A DNA stretch of 64,000 nt from contig NZ_ANAH02000028.1 of the NCBI RefSeq assembly GCF_000335475.2, positions 62,001 to 126,000 on the forward strand, in the 5' to 3' direction. The position numbers were made by a program, and so were the translations under genes. Source of the stretch: Cystobacter fuscus DSM 2262. GTDB taxonomy: Bacteria; Myxococcota; Myxococcia; Myxococcales; Myxococcaceae. The notes under the pieces are model-generated. The model searched no databases. It saw only the letters and a program-made list of their open reading frames with translations, and was not told where the DNA came from. Of the stretch, positions 1 through 9,553 are shown piece after piece (position 1 is the first letter of the stretch; the number at the start of each line of letters is the position of its first letter).

Positions 1-2014
1 CCTGGACGGCATTCTGGTCCGAGGGCTTCCCGCCAATCTCGAGGATCTCCTCCGGGCTGGCCGGGAACGCGCCCATCAACACCTTGTACTGGCTCACGCG
101 CTCGGCGCCCATGTCGCGAAGCGCCAATTCGCCCGCGTACACGGTGCGGTGGAAGTCACCATGAAACTCATAGGCGGAGATCCTGGAGAAGTCGTCCAGT
201 TTCAAGCCCGCGGCGCTGGCGAGCTTGTTGGCCTTGGCGGTGGCCTCGGCCCAGTCGGCACTCAACTGGCTGGCCGGAACCACTGCCGCGGTGGCCGTGC
301 CCTTGGCCGCGCAGGCCGCGCTGATTGGCACGATGCCCGGTGCCTCCTCGAGCTGCGCCAGGGTGACCTGGGTCCGAAGCTGCGAGAGGATCAGCATCTG
401 CTTCGCGTCCAATGACGTCGCCGCTTCCTTCATCTCGCACGGCCAGTACTCGTCCAAGAAGCGCAGGCGCGACAGTTCGCCGAAGTAGTAGCGCGTGAAT
501 TCGCCGTAGGACCGGGTGTCCAGGATGGCGCGGTTCCATCGCCTGGCCACATCACCGCTGGCGGTGCTGCCCTGCAGGTAGTCGTGCTCGGCCTGGTAGA
601 GCGGGAACAGCTCGTCATGGCGCGCTACCGAATCCAGGCCGATGGTCCGCACATCGACCGTCTCCTTGTCCGTGTAGGTGACGAGCTTGTAGGCCGCGCC
701 GTACACGGCCAGGGACGGCGACTGGACATTGACGAGGAAATGACCGGCCGCGTCCTGGTAGTCATTGGTGCCGTTGAAATGCATGTGGCCGCCGATATGC
801 AGTCGCAGGCCGGTGGAGGCCAACGCCGCCGTGGTGGCCGCTTCCGGGACTCGGGCGGTCTGGAAGGCGCCGGGCTTGAACACCGCCTTCATCGCATCGG
901 TCTGGTTGGCATAGAAGTCCATGGTCGGATAGTGCGAGAACGCCATCAGGTGCTTGCCCTGGGCCCCGGCGCGCTCGGCCACCGACTTGATCCAATCCAT
1001 CAGGTGCTTCTTGTGCGTCAGCACCTTGTTCCAGCCCGCGTTGCCGGCGCCATCGAAGCCCTTGGCGGCCTTCGGGTTGGCCGGGTCGAACTTGCCGTTG
1101 GGGATGAAGACGTTGGCGTCGATCGACAGCAGCCACAACCCCGGGACCGGCTCCACCAGGTAGCTGGAGTCGATGATGTTGCTGCACCGGGTGTAGGCCC
1201 TGCCCAGCTCGGCTTCGCCAGCCGCCTTGTAGCTGCCGCCCTCGCCTTCCGCGCACATCTCGAACTGACGATTCTTCAGCTCGGCCTGGATGACAGCCTC
1301 TTCATGGCTGTACCCGCCGTCCTTGTACTGGCTGAAGGGCGTTTCCCAGTACAGGTCCGCCTTGTTCGGCATGAAGCCGAAATCACCCAGCGTGGCGAGC
1401 AACTTCTCGTAGCCCTGCTCCATCAATTCCTGGGTGCAGACCACGCTCGGGTCATTGGCGATGCAGGCGGCATTGCCAGGAGCGTAGACCTTCTGCTCCT
1501 TGCCCTCCCGGGTCAGGAAGTCGTTCTTGCCGGCCTCCTCATCGTCATGGGGCTCGTTGGGATCGTGGTTGCCGGGCGCGAGGAAGAAGCGCATGCCCTT
1601 GGCCTGGTACTCATGCAGGATGTCGGCGAGCCCGTTGACGTTGATGGGTTGGGCATCGTCGGAATAATCGCCAGGAAGCGCCACCAGCCGTACGCCTTTC
1701 GCGTACGCATCGTCCAGCGCGGCGCGGAAGGCGAAGGAGTTCTCGTTGAACAGGCGGGTCGAGGTCAGCTGCGCATACATGGTGCGGATGGTCGCGTTCT
1801 TTCCCTTCTGGGTCGGGATGCCCGCGAACCGCGCGCTCTTGAAATCGCCATAGACGTTGGCGAAGTGCACATCCGACATGAAGGCGACGCTGGGGCTGCC
1901 AGCGGGCGCTTGCTGTTCTGGCGGAGGGGCGTCGTGGTGGCACGCGGACAACGACAGTGCCGCCAGCATCGCCGCGCCGACGTGTGCCGGGCGCGACCTC
2001 ATCTTGATTCCCAT
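1..2014 (-). CDS. Metallophosphoesterase lipoprotein (3' end outside window)
   Basis: At least 671 codons, running off the left edge without a stop. The start ATG at 2014 has GGAG about 7 nt upstream; an in-frame ATG at 2002 is possible. The first 25 residues form a lipoprotein signal ending in the lipobox LSAC, so the protein is predicted to be lipid-anchored and exported. Calcineurin-like motifs follow in order: MSDVHFANVYGDF (D-x-H), PGDYSDD (GD), PGNHDPNE (GNHD), SHYP and GGHMHFNG (GHxH), a complete dinuclear metal site. About 250 residues of unrecognised sequence follow the catalytic core. The substrate cannot be told; phosphomonoester, nucleotide or phospholipid are all possible. It is divergent from the flavoprotein gene at 2126, with only about 110 bp between them. 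Confidence 0.85.
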   Translation of the reverse strand, partial: MGIKMRSRPAHVGAAMLAALSLSACHHDAPPPEQQAPAGSPSVAFMSDVHFANVYGDFKSARFAGIPTQKGKNATIRTMYAQLTSTRLFNENSFAFRAALDDAYAKGVRLVALPGDYSDDAQPINVNGLADILHEYQAKGMRFFLAPGNHDPNEPHDDEEAGKNDFLTREGKEQKVYAPGNAACIANDPSVVCTQELMEQGYEKLLATLGDFGFMPNKADLYWETPFSQYKDGGYSHEEAVIQAELKNRQFEMCAEGEGGSYKAAGEAELGRAYTRCSNIIDSSYLVEPVPGLWLLSIDANVFIPNGKFDPANPKAAKGFDGAGNAGWNKVLTHKKHLMDWIKSVAERAGAQGKHLMAFSHYPTMDFYANQTDAMKAVFKPGAFQTARVPEAATTAALASTGLRLHIGGHMHFNGTNDYQDAAGHFLVNVQSPSLAVYGAAYKLVTYTDKETVDVRTIGLDSVARHDELFPLYQAEHDYLQGSTASGDVARRWNRAILDTRSYGEFTRYYFGELSRLRFLDEYWPCEMKEAATSLDAKQMLILSQLRTQVTLAQLEEAPGIVPISAACAAKGTATAAVVPASQLSADWAEATAKANKLASAAGLKLDDFSRISAYEFHGDFHRTVYAGELALRDMGAERVSQYKVLMGAFPASPEEILEIGGKPSDQNAVQ

Positions 2015-2125
2015 GCCTGAACTCCGTGTGAAGAATAGTTCGAATCCAGGCCCACACCCTTGCATCAAGACCATGGCCTATTGATTACATGTCGGTGACA
2101 TATCGGTTACCCGCCGAGGGCGGGT

Positions 2126-3391
2126 ATGATCCAGGGCATGGCGAACATCGCGATCATTGGCGCGGGCCAGGCCGGGCTCTTCCTCGGCTTTGGCCTGCTC
2201 GAGGATGGACACGACGTCACCCTGTTCTCGGACCGGACTCCCGACGAGATCCTCAATGGTCGGCTGCCCTCGGGCATGGGGCTCTTCGAGGACGCGGTGA
2301 AGAAGGAAGCCGCGCTGGGGCTCACCTTCTGGGAAGACGTGATGACGCGAGGCGAAGGCGCCATCCTCGAGCTGATCAACCCCGATGGCTCGGTCGGACT
2401 GCACATCGCCCCTCCCGTACCACGGCCACACCGGAGCGTGGATCAGCGGCTGAAGAACTCACGGTGGATGCGGGAGCTGGAGCGCCGCGGCGCGTCCGTT
2501 CGCGTCGTCCCCCTAGCGAATCCGGAGCAGCTCGATGCGCACGTGGCCGGCTTCGACCTCGTGCTGGTCGCCACCGGCAAGGGCGCTCTCTCCACCCTGT
2601 TCCCGCGAGACGCGAGGCGGAGCCCCTTCGACAAGCCCCAGCGTCACATCACCTGCTTCCTCGTGAAGAACTTCCGGCCCGAGCTGCGCAGCGGGACCAT
2701 CCGCGTCCTGCCGGGCCTGGGCGAGGTGGTCATCACCCCGTTCTACAGCCGGGAGAACCTCAAGGCGCGCGTCCTCCTCATCGAGGGCATTGCCGGCGGG
2801 CCGCTCGATTATCTCTCGCGGGCGCTATCGGGCCGCGAGCTGCTGGAGGAGTGCAAGCAGACCCTGACCAGGTTGCTCCCCGGGCAGCTCGAGGACCTGC
2901 GGGAGGCGGAGCTGTCCTCCGAGCAATGCTGGCTGCGCGGCGCCCTCACGCCCACCGTGCGCGAGCCGGTGGGCCGATTGGCCTCGGGCAGGGTGGTGCT
3001 CGGCCTGGGAGATGCCCTCATGCTGCATGATCCGCTGGCCGCGCAGGGCGGCAACAACGCGACCCACATGGCGGACTTCTACCGGACTCGCATTCGCGAG
3101 CACGCCGGGCAACCCTTCACCGCGGAGTGGATGCAGCGGACCTTCGATGACTTCTGGCTCGCCTATGGCCAGTACGCCATGGGCGTGACGGCTGGCCTGC
3201 TCATGCCTCCGGCGCCCCACCAGCAGGCGGTGCTCGTCTCGGCGCACCAGGTGCGCGCGGTGGCCGAGGCGTTGATCGACGGCCTGTATGATCCCAGGGC
3301 CCTCTTCCCCTGGTTCGTGGACCCCGCCGTCACCCGCGACTTCCTGCAAGCAAAGGGCGTCCCACCGGCGCTGCTGGCGCGGTTCTGGTGA
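2126..3391 (+). CDS. FAD-dependent monooxygenase, styrene/indole monooxygenase (StyA)-like
   Basis: 421 aa, close to the usual length of about 415 for StyA-type single-component oxygenases. The N-terminus carries the FAD-binding GxGxxG as IIGAGQAGLFLG, followed by VTLFSDRTPDE, which matches the StyA pattern after the first Rossmann strand. Family members epoxidise styrene or indole using FADH2 from a separate reductase (StyB); no reductase is visible nearby, so an unlinked partner is implied. The start at 2126 has GAGG 7 nt upstream; ATG 2138 (MANIAIIGAG) would be closer to the family N-terminus. The substrate is unknown. Other class A flavoprotein monooxygenases are the alternative. Confidence 0.75.
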   Translation: MIQGMANIAIIGAGQAGLFLGFGLLEDGHDVTLFSDRTPDEILNGRLPSGMGLFEDAVKKEAALGLTFWEDVMTRGEGAILELINPDGSVGLHIAPPVPRPHRSVDQRLKNSRWMRELERRGASVRVVPLANPEQLDAHVAGFDLVLVATGKGALSTLFPRDARRSPFDKPQRHITCFLVKNFRPELRSGTIRVLPGLGEVVITPFYSRENLKARVLLIEGIAGGPLDYLSRALSGRELLEECKQTLTRLLPGQLEDLREAELSSEQCWLRGALTPTVREPVGRLASGRVVLGLGDALMLHDPLAAQGGNNATHMADFYRTRIREHAGQPFTAEWMQRTFDDFWLAYGQYAMGVTAGLLMPPAPHQQAVLVSAHQVRAVAEALIDGLYDPRALFPWFVDPAVTRDFLQAKGVPPALLARFW

Positions 3392-3694
3392 GGGTGCGGC
3401 AACCGCATCCCCGGCCCGAGCACTTCAAGAGGAGCCCGAGGCCATGGGGCTATGCCGCCACGCGTCAGGACTCCCGCACAGGCCTTCCAGACCGCCAGGC
3501 CCACTCTCGGCCCCAGGTAGAAAATTTCCAAGAAAGCGAATAAAACAGCTATGACGTTTGTGGCGGTCTAAGCCGTTATTTTTCGTTTAACCCGGTTGTG
3601 CCAGTTGCTGCCTCTGTAGTGACAAAGGGTTCGAGAAGGTGCGTGGCCTGCACTCGAGGCGACGCGCCGTACCGCACAACTCGAAGGAGGCGAA
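3392..3694. other. Intergenic region upstream of the astacin gene
   Basis: No convincing gene. The segment from about 3520 to 3600 is markedly AT-rich for this genome, with runs such as AAAATTTCC and TTATTTTTCG. It probably holds the promoter and leader of the astacin gene at 3695, whose ribosome site GGAGG lies just before the ATG. Confidence 0.5.
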
Positions 3695-4834
3695 ATGTTC
3701 AACCGTGGGATGCGTCATGCGGCTTTTCTTGCCTTGGGTTTGTTGAGCTCCGCGTGTGGAGATCAAGAGGCGGCAACGGAGCACGAGCGCGAGTTGGAAA
3801 ACGACGCCGTGTACAACTCACAGTACCCCCAGGGTCAGTCTTTCCAGGTGCGGCTGGCCGGCCTGAAAGACCCCGTCACGGCGGTGCTCAAGGGTGACCA
3901 TGCCTTTGTCGGCGACCAGGTGATCGGTCAGGTCTCTGGCACGCAGGTGCTCAGCGTGGACAAGCAGGTGCTGTTGGAGCTGGATGGTGAAGCGCGAGTC
4001 AGGGCCATGGGCTCTGGCATCGTCAACGCCACCGGTCAGAAGTGGCCAGGGGGCGTGATTCCGTACGAGATCGATCCCGCCGCGTCGGCGGCGACGCGTA
4101 CGGCTTTCGAGGGCGCCAAGGCCGACTACCACGCGAAGACCTCCATCCGCTGGGTTCCCCGGACCAATCAGGCCGATTACGTTCGGATCGTTACCAGCGA
4201 CGGATGCTGGAGCTACGTCGGCAAGATCGGAGGACGGCAGGACTTGTCGCTGGGCAACGGCTGCGGTGTGAATCCCGCCCGGCACGAGCTCGGCCACGCG
4301 GTCGGGCTGGCGCACGAGCAGGTGCGTCAGGATCGCGATTCATGGGTCACGGTCAACGCGGGCGGCAGCCAGAACGCCATCGATTGGGGGTCGGCGGGCA
4401 CGCCCATCGGAGCGTATGACTTCGAGTCGATGATGCACTACCGCAACTACTTCGTGAACGGCCGTTGGGATTACGTGCCCAAGAATGGCTTTCCGCCCGA
4501 GTGGGTTGGCAACGACCGCGTCAACACCTTCACCGCTGGCGACCTCGGGGCCATTAGCGCCATCTACGGTGGTGGCGCAACCACTGGAGTCTGCTTCTAC
4601 TCTGACATCGACTACAAGGGCGCGAGCTTCTGCGCGACCAGCGACAGCTCTTGGGTCGGGACGGAATGGAACGACCGCATCTCCTCGGTCAAGGTGAGCC
4701 CTGGCTTCGAGTTCACGTTGTTCAATGACCTCAATTTCGGCGGAAATGGTCTGGGGTGTGGTTGTGACATTCCCAACCTGGTGACGCACAACTTCAACGA
4801 TCTCACCTCTTCGTTCCGGATCAAGCGGCAGTAA
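3695..4834 (+). CDS. Astacin-family (M12A) zinc metalloprotease lipoprotein with C-terminal crystallin-like domain
   Basis: 379 aa. The N-terminus is a lipoprotein signal with lipobox LSSAC (Cys about residue 22). A propeptide-like stretch leads to the catalytic domain, with the astacin zinc signature HELGHAVGLAHEQ at residues 197-209 (HExxHxxGxxHE) and the Met-turn SMMHY about 45 residues later, so the active site looks complete. The last 80 or so residues (from GVCFYSDIDYKG) have the aromatic/Gly pattern FYxxxxYxGxxF twice, as in beta/gamma-crystallin or I36-type domains. The ribosome site GGAGG supports the ATG at 3695. Predicted role: surface-anchored endoprotease, possibly for predation or coat processing; this role is inference. 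Confidence 0.88.
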   Translation: MFNRGMRHAAFLALGLLSSACGDQEAATEHERELENDAVYNSQYPQGQSFQVRLAGLKDPVTAVLKGDHAFVGDQVIGQVSGTQVLSVDKQVLLELDGEARVRAMGSGIVNATGQKWPGGVIPYEIDPAASAATRTAFEGAKADYHAKTSIRWVPRTNQADYVRIVTSDGCWSYVGKIGGRQDLSLGNGCGVNPARHELGHAVGLAHEQVRQDRDSWVTVNAGGSQNAIDWGSAGTPIGAYDFESMMHYRNYFVNGRWDYVPKNGFPPEWVGNDRVNTFTAGDLGAISAIYGGGATTGVCFYSDIDYKGASFCATSDSSWVGTEWNDRISSVKVSPGFEFTLFNDLNFGGNGLGCGCDIPNLVTHNFNDLTSSFRIKRQ

Positions 4835-4851
4835 CGAGACCCCTCGTCCGG

Positions 4852-4876
4852 GCCCGGGCCGCCCAGCGGCCCGGGC
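4852..4876. terminator. Bidirectional hairpin terminator
   Basis: Perfect 11-bp inverted repeat GCCCGGGCCGC / GCGGCCCGGGC with a 3-nt loop, lying exactly between the convergent ends of the astacin gene (4834) and the LanC-like gene (4880). There is no clear U-tract on either side, so termination strength is uncertain. Confidence 0.6.
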
Positions 4877-4879
4877 GCT

Positions 4880-6106
4880 TCACAGGACATCCATGGTGGG
4901 GAATCTCGCGCTCGCGCGAATGCATTCCCACAGGAAGCAGGCCAGGCCGAGGTCTCCGGTCCACAAGGAGTAGCGTCGGCGTCCCAGCCGGGCGGCCTCG
5001 GCCTCGCTCTGCTGGATGGCGTGCATGGCGAAGGAACGTGCTCGAGCGAGCCATTCGTCGTCACCGGTCCGCTCGAAGAGCTTGAGGAAGGCATAGGCGT
5101 TTCCCGCGGTGCCGTGGCAGAGGTTGGCGCCCTTGGCCAGCGGGCCCGCGGTCCAGGTCAGCTCACCCGCTCCGAGCAGCAGCTCGTCGACGGGCGCATC
5201 CAGGGCCGACAAGGCCGTCACCATGCCGGGGGCGCCATGGCAGTGCTGCACCAGCAGCGGCGCTCCGGAACGCCGCGCTCCGGTCCGGGGAGCCCAATTG
5301 ATTCCGTGAGCGCTCCGGATCGCGGTCGCTTCCAGGGTCCTCGCGATACGTGATGACAGCGATGCCCATTGCCCGGGTTCCAGGAGTTCGCGCCCCTGGA
5401 GCAGGGCGAAGGCGTTGCCGGCGAAGCCGTGCACCGGTCCCAGGTATTGCGCGCGCTCCCCGTACAGGGTCTGCGTCCAGATATCCGCGCCGAGGCTTTC
5501 GTCCCGTTGAAAGGACGCCTCCAGCGCCCGTGCGCCCGCGCGGTAGAGGTCCGCCCAGCGTGCCGAGCCGCTGGCCCGGTAGAGCGCCAGCGCCGCCAGC
5601 ATCGTCCCCGGCGCTCCCCACATCAGCTCCAGCGCCGGGTCCTCCGTGTTCTCCGCGATGGCCTCGGCCAGGGCGGACAGGACCGGTTCGGATGGCGCCG
5701 TCTTCCACCAGGTGAAGAGAACGCCCGCGTCCCCCAGCAGCCATGAGCGCGTCTGCCAGCCGGTCCCCAGCATCCTGCGCCACGCCTCGGACTCGAACAG
5801 CCACCGGTTGCGGCGCTGGATGTCGAGGAGGTGGTCCGCGAAGGAGGGGCCGGGGCCCACCGCGCCCTCGCGCGCGAGATGCTCCAGTCCCCAGATGACG
5901 CCCGCCGCGCCGAAATAGAGGGACGCCTGTGGGCCGGGAGGGTCATCGGGCTCCGCGTCGTTGGGGTGGATCGGCCACAGGCCATCAGGTGTGAACGTGT
6001 CGCGCGTCTCCTGGACGATTTGGTCGATGGCGGCGCGCGCGATGGCGGCATCCCACGCCGCGCCAGCCAACGGTTGATGACGCTCCGGATCGAACAGTGC
6101 GCTCAT
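4880..6106 (-). CDS. LanC-like lanthionine-synthetase-C family protein
   Basis: 408 aa, the usual length of LanC/LanCL proteins. The start ATG at 6106 is preceded by GGAGGAAGG; longer open frames upstream lack this. The LanC alpha-toroid motifs appear in order: GPVHGFAGNAFAL, then VQHCHGAPGMV, then NLCHGTAGNAYAFL. This supplies the zinc ligands Cys, Cys and His, so the fold and metal site appear intact. True LanC enzymes cyclise dehydrated peptides into lanthionine rings, while LanC-like proteins can act on other dehydroamino acid or thiol substrates. No precursor peptide, dehydratase (LanB/LanM) or lantibiotic transporter is seen in the window, so a lanthipeptide role is not supported. Convergent with the astacin gene. 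Confidence 0.85.
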   Translation of the reverse strand: MSALFDPERHQPLAGAAWDAAIARAAIDQIVQETRDTFTPDGLWPIHPNDAEPDDPPGPQASLYFGAAGVIWGLEHLAREGAVGPGPSFADHLLDIQRRNRWLFESEAWRRMLGTGWQTRSWLLGDAGVLFTWWKTAPSEPVLSALAEAIAENTEDPALELMWGAPGTMLAALALYRASGSARWADLYRAGARALEASFQRDESLGADIWTQTLYGERAQYLGPVHGFAGNAFALLQGRELLEPGQWASLSSRIARTLEATAIRSAHGINWAPRTGARRSGAPLLVQHCHGAPGMVTALSALDAPVDELLLGAGELTWTAGPLAKGANLCHGTAGNAYAFLKLFERTGDDEWLARARSFAMHAIQQSEAEAARLGRRRYSLWTGDLGLACFLWECIRASARFPTMDVL

Positions 6107-6376
6107 ATGCCCCTTCCTCCCCGTTGATGATGCGAGCCCTGGTTGCATGGACCCTCTATCACGGTCGAACAAAGCCCAAGCGGGAGGCCTCTCGACTCCG
6201 AGGCGCGTGAGCACGTCATCTGCAACACGTTCGAGAGGTTCGGTTTGGCGGGGCCCATCGATGCCCGGCGCGCTCCCGCTCGGGAAGGGGCCGTGACTCC
6301 TCCGCACCCCCCGTCAGTTCAGTGGGCTCTTCCGGTGAAGTATATCTACCGGTTTCACGACCTCGCGGTCCTTCTC

Positions 6377-9300
6377 ATGACTTCGTGTCCTGACGAGAAC
6401 GAGCTGCTGGAGTGGGAGCAGGGGCGCCTGTCGGCGGGCGCCATGGCCCGACTGGAGGCGCACCTGGATGGGTGCGCGGCATGCTGCGTGGTGGTGGCGG
6501 GACTCAGGGGCGGGGAGGGTCCGTCCGCGGAGCTCCTGGCGCCGCTCGGGCCGGGCGGTCCACCGGGGCCCGGGGCGCGGGTGGGGCGCTACGTGCTGCT
6601 GCGCCACGTGGGCGAGGGGGGCATGGGCGTCGTCTTCGCCGCGTACGATCCAGACCTGGATCGGGAGGTGGCGCTCAAGCTGCTCAAGCCCGGCGCGGTG
6701 GCGGACGCGGAGGCGCGGGGGCGGCTGGTGCGCGAGGCCCAGGCGCTGGCCCGGCTGACCCACCCGAACGTCGTCACCGTGCATGACGTGGGCCTGGACG
6801 ACGACACCGTCTTCCTCGCCATGGAACTGGTGCGGGGGCGGACGCTGCGCCACTGGCTGGCGGAGGCGCCGCGGTCATGGCGCGAGGTGCTCGCCCGCTT
6901 CCTCCTGGCGGGCCAGGGGTTGGCCGCCGCGCACGCGGTGGGGCTGGTGCACCGCGACTTCAAGCCGGACAACGTGCTGCTGGGGGACGACGGCCAGGTG
7001 CGCGTCACCGACTTCGGCCTCGCGCGCGCGGGGCCCGCGCCCCTGGCCCCACCAGAGCCGTGGGCCAGCGAGGGCCCCGCCCGGCGGGCCCCGTGGCGCG
7101 GAAGCGACACTGTCTCCGGCGTCCGGTTGGGCACGCCCGCGTACATGTCCCCGGAGCAGTGGCGGGGCCTGCGCGCGGACGCTCGCAGCGACCAGTTCAG
7201 CTTCTGTGTCGCGCTGTACGAGGCCCTCTTCGGCGAGCGGCCCTTCGCGGGGGCCACGGCGGAGGAGCGCGCCCGGTCCCCGCTCGAGGGGCGGGTGACG
7301 CCGCCGCCCCGCGGCTCGCGCGTGCCCGGCGCCGTGCGCGACGCCGTGCTGCGGGGCCTGGCCGCCGAGCCGGCCTCGCGCCACCCCTCCCTGGACGCGC
7401 TGCTCGCCCGGCTCGAGTCCGGCTCACGCACGCGCCGCTGGCGCTGGGCGGCGGCGGCACTGGCCACGGGCGTGGCGGCCAGTGCGGCCCTGGGCTTCGG
7501 CCTGGCTCGGGGTGACACCGCGCGGGTGTGCACCGGCTTCGAGGCCCGGCTGGAGGGCACCTGGGACGCGGCGCGCCGGGCCCGGTTGGAGCAGCGCTTT
7601 CGTCAGGGCGCGCCGCCAGTGACGGGAGACGCCTTCGAGTCCACCGCGCGGGCGCTGGACGCCTATGCCCAGGCACTGGTGGCCCAGGAGCGGCAGTCCT
7701 GCGAGGACACGCGCGTGCGGCAGGCCCAGTCCGAGCGGCTGATGGACTTGCGTGCCGCGTGCCTGGATGGCCGGCGCCAGGCGTTGCACGTCCTGGTGGA
7801 GCTGCTGGAGGGGGGCGAGCGGGAGGCGCTCACGCGGGCGTCCGAGGCCGCGCGGCAGCTCCCCTCCCTGGCCGCGTGCGCGGACCGGGACGCGCTCGCC
7901 CGCGTGGACCCGCTGCCGCGAGCCCCGGAGGCCCGGCGGGAACTGGCGGAGCTGCTCCGGGAACTGGATGGGCTGCGCGTGCGGGGCTCGGCCGGGTTCC
8001 ATGAGCGCGCGCTGCCCCGGCTGGAAGAGGTGGTGACGGCGCTGCGGGGGCTGGGGCATCGGCCCTCGTTGGCGGGGGCCCTGCTCCTGCTGGGCGAGCT
8101 GCGGGGCACCGCCGGGAGCTTCGTCGCGGCGCGCGAGGTGCTGGAGGAGGCGGTGCGCGTGGCGGAGGCCGGGCACGACGACGAGACGGCCGCGCGCGCG
8201 TGGAACCGTCTCCTCTATACGGAAGTCCAGGGCATGGGCCTGGCGAAGGAGGCCCAGCGCACCGCGCGCATGGCGGAGGCGGCCCTGGAGCGGCTGGGAG
8301 CCGAGGCCTCCCTGGAAGTGGCCGCGGAGCTGCGCCGCGTTCGCGGCAGTCTCAGCTACCGGCAGGGCGAGTACGCGCGCGCGCTCACGGATGCCAGCGA
8401 GGCCCTGTCCCTGCTGGAGCGGGCGCGCGGGCCCCAGGACGTGGCGCTCGCCGATGTCCTCACCGTCATGGGCCTGTCCCTCACCGCGCTGGGGCGCTAC
8501 GCGGAGGCGGAGCAGCACCATGCGCGCGCCCTGGCCCTGGTCGAGGCGGTGTATGGCCGGGAGCACCCGCTATTCGCGGCGCACCTCTGCAACATGGCCA
8601 CCGCGCTGCGGCTCCAGGGGAAGGTGGCCGAGGCGGTGGCTCGCTACGGCGAGGCGCTCGCGTTGAGCGAGCGCCTGCTCGGGGCCGCGCACTCCAGCAC
8701 CAGCATGATCCGGGTGAACCTGGGCGATGCGCTCTCGCGACAGGGCCTGCTGGCGGAGGCGCTGCCCCACTACGAGCGAGCCCTGGCCAGCCTGCGCGAG
8801 GGAGGGGACGGCGAGCAGCTCCGGGTGGCCAACGTGCTGCTGAGCCTGGGCAATGCCCAGGGGGACCTGGGACAGCTCGCGCGGGCGGAGGCGTCCTACC
8901 GCGAGGCGCTCGCGCTCCAGGTGGCGGAGCTCGGCCCCCGGCACCCGGACGTGGCCCTGTCGCGTAACAACCTGGGCTGGGTGGCGATGGACGCGGGACG
9001 CCTGCACGACGCGCGTGCCCACTTCGAGGCGGCGCGCGCGCTGTGGGAGGCCACGCTCGGCCCCGGACACCCGAAGGTGGCCAGCGCGCTGTACAACCTG
9101 GGGCACGTGGAGCTGCGCCTGCGCCGGGTCCGCCCGGCGCTCGTCCATCTGCGGCGGGCACTGGAGGTGCGCGAGAAGTCGCTCGGGGCGGAGCACCCCC
9201 GGGTGGCGCAGACGCTCGCGCTGCTGGGCGAGGCGCTGGTGGAGGGCGGCCAGCCCAGCGAGGCCCGCGAGCCGCTGGAGCGGGCGGTGGCGCTCTCCTC

Positions 9301-9499
9301 GCGGGTGGAGCTGGCCCCGCACGAGCTGGCCCGGGCACGCTTCGCGCTCGCCCGCGTCCTCTGGCGGTCGCGGGGGGAGCGGCCCCGGGCACTCGCCCTG
9401 GCGCGGGAGGCCCATGAGGCCTACGCACGGAGCGCGCCCGTCTACACGCCCCGCGCGCGCGAGGTACGGTCCTGGCTGTCCGCTCATGGCTCCTCCTGA
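6377..9499 (+). CDS. Ser/Thr protein kinase with N-terminal zinc-finger motif, transmembrane segment and TPR domain
   Basis: 1040 aa from the ATG at 6377. Residues 1-40 (MTSCPDENELLEWEQGRLS then HLDGCAAC) form an HxxxCxxC motif like zf-HC2/anti-sigma zinc fingers. Residues about 68-345 are a Hanks-type kinase: GEGGMGVVFAAYD loop, ALKLL lysine, HRDFKPDNVLL catalytic loop, DFGLA, GTPAYMSPEQ. A hydrophobic helix (WAAAALATGVAASAALGF, about residue 360) should place the remainder outside the membrane. The C-terminal half is TPR-like repeats with recurring GRYAEAEQHHARAL and HPDVALSRNNLG patterns. The gene lies 54 bp upstream of a sigma factor gene on the same strand, suggesting a kinase-sigma signalling pair. 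Confidence 0.9.
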   Translation: MTSCPDENELLEWEQGRLSAGAMARLEAHLDGCAACCVVVAGLRGGEGPSAELLAPLGPGGPPGPGARVGRYVLLRHVGEGGMGVVFAAYDPDLDREVALKLLKPGAVADAEARGRLVREAQALARLTHPNVVTVHDVGLDDDTVFLAMELVRGRTLRHWLAEAPRSWREVLARFLLAGQGLAAAHAVGLVHRDFKPDNVLLGDDGQVRVTDFGLARAGPAPLAPPEPWASEGPARRAPWRGSDTVSGVRLGTPAYMSPEQWRGLRADARSDQFSFCVALYEALFGERPFAGATAEERARSPLEGRVTPPPRGSRVPGAVRDAVLRGLAAEPASRHPSLDALLARLESGSRTRRWRWAAAALATGVAASAALGFGLARGDTARVCTGFEARLEGTWDAARRARLEQRFRQGAPPVTGDAFESTARALDAYAQALVAQERQSCEDTRVRQAQSERLMDLRAACLDGRRQALHVLVELLEGGEREALTRASEAARQLPSLAACADRDALARVDPLPRAPEARRELAELLRELDGLRVRGSAGFHERALPRLEEVVTALRGLGHRPSLAGALLLLGELRGTAGSFVAAREVLEEAVRVAEAGHDDETAARAWNRLLYTEVQGMGLAKEAQRTARMAEAALERLGAEASLEVAAELRRVRGSLSYRQGEYARALTDASEALSLLERARGPQDVALADVLTVMGLSLTALGRYAEAEQHHARALALVEAVYGREHPLFAAHLCNMATALRLQGKVAEAVARYGEALALSERLLGAAHSSTSMIRVNLGDALSRQGLLAEALPHYERALASLREGGDGEQLRVANVLLSLGNAQGDLGQLARAEASYREALALQVAELGPRHPDVALSRNNLGWVAMDAGRLHDARAHFEAARALWEATLGPGHPKVASALYNLGHVELRLRRVRPALVHLRRALEVREKSLGAEHPRVAQTLALLGEALVEGGQPSEAREPLERAVALSSRVELAPHELARARFALARVLWRSRGERPRALALAREAHEAYARSAPVYTPRAREVRSWLSAHGSS

Positions 9500-9553
9500 G
9501 CCGGGGGGCCTCATTCCCGCTCGTGTGGGCGGGCTTGTTGGTGGAGGTGGTGC

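Noticed and set aside
4880-6106. Lanthipeptide biosynthetic gene cluster
   Set aside because: Only a LanC-like gene is present; no precursor, LanB/LanM or exporter within reach.
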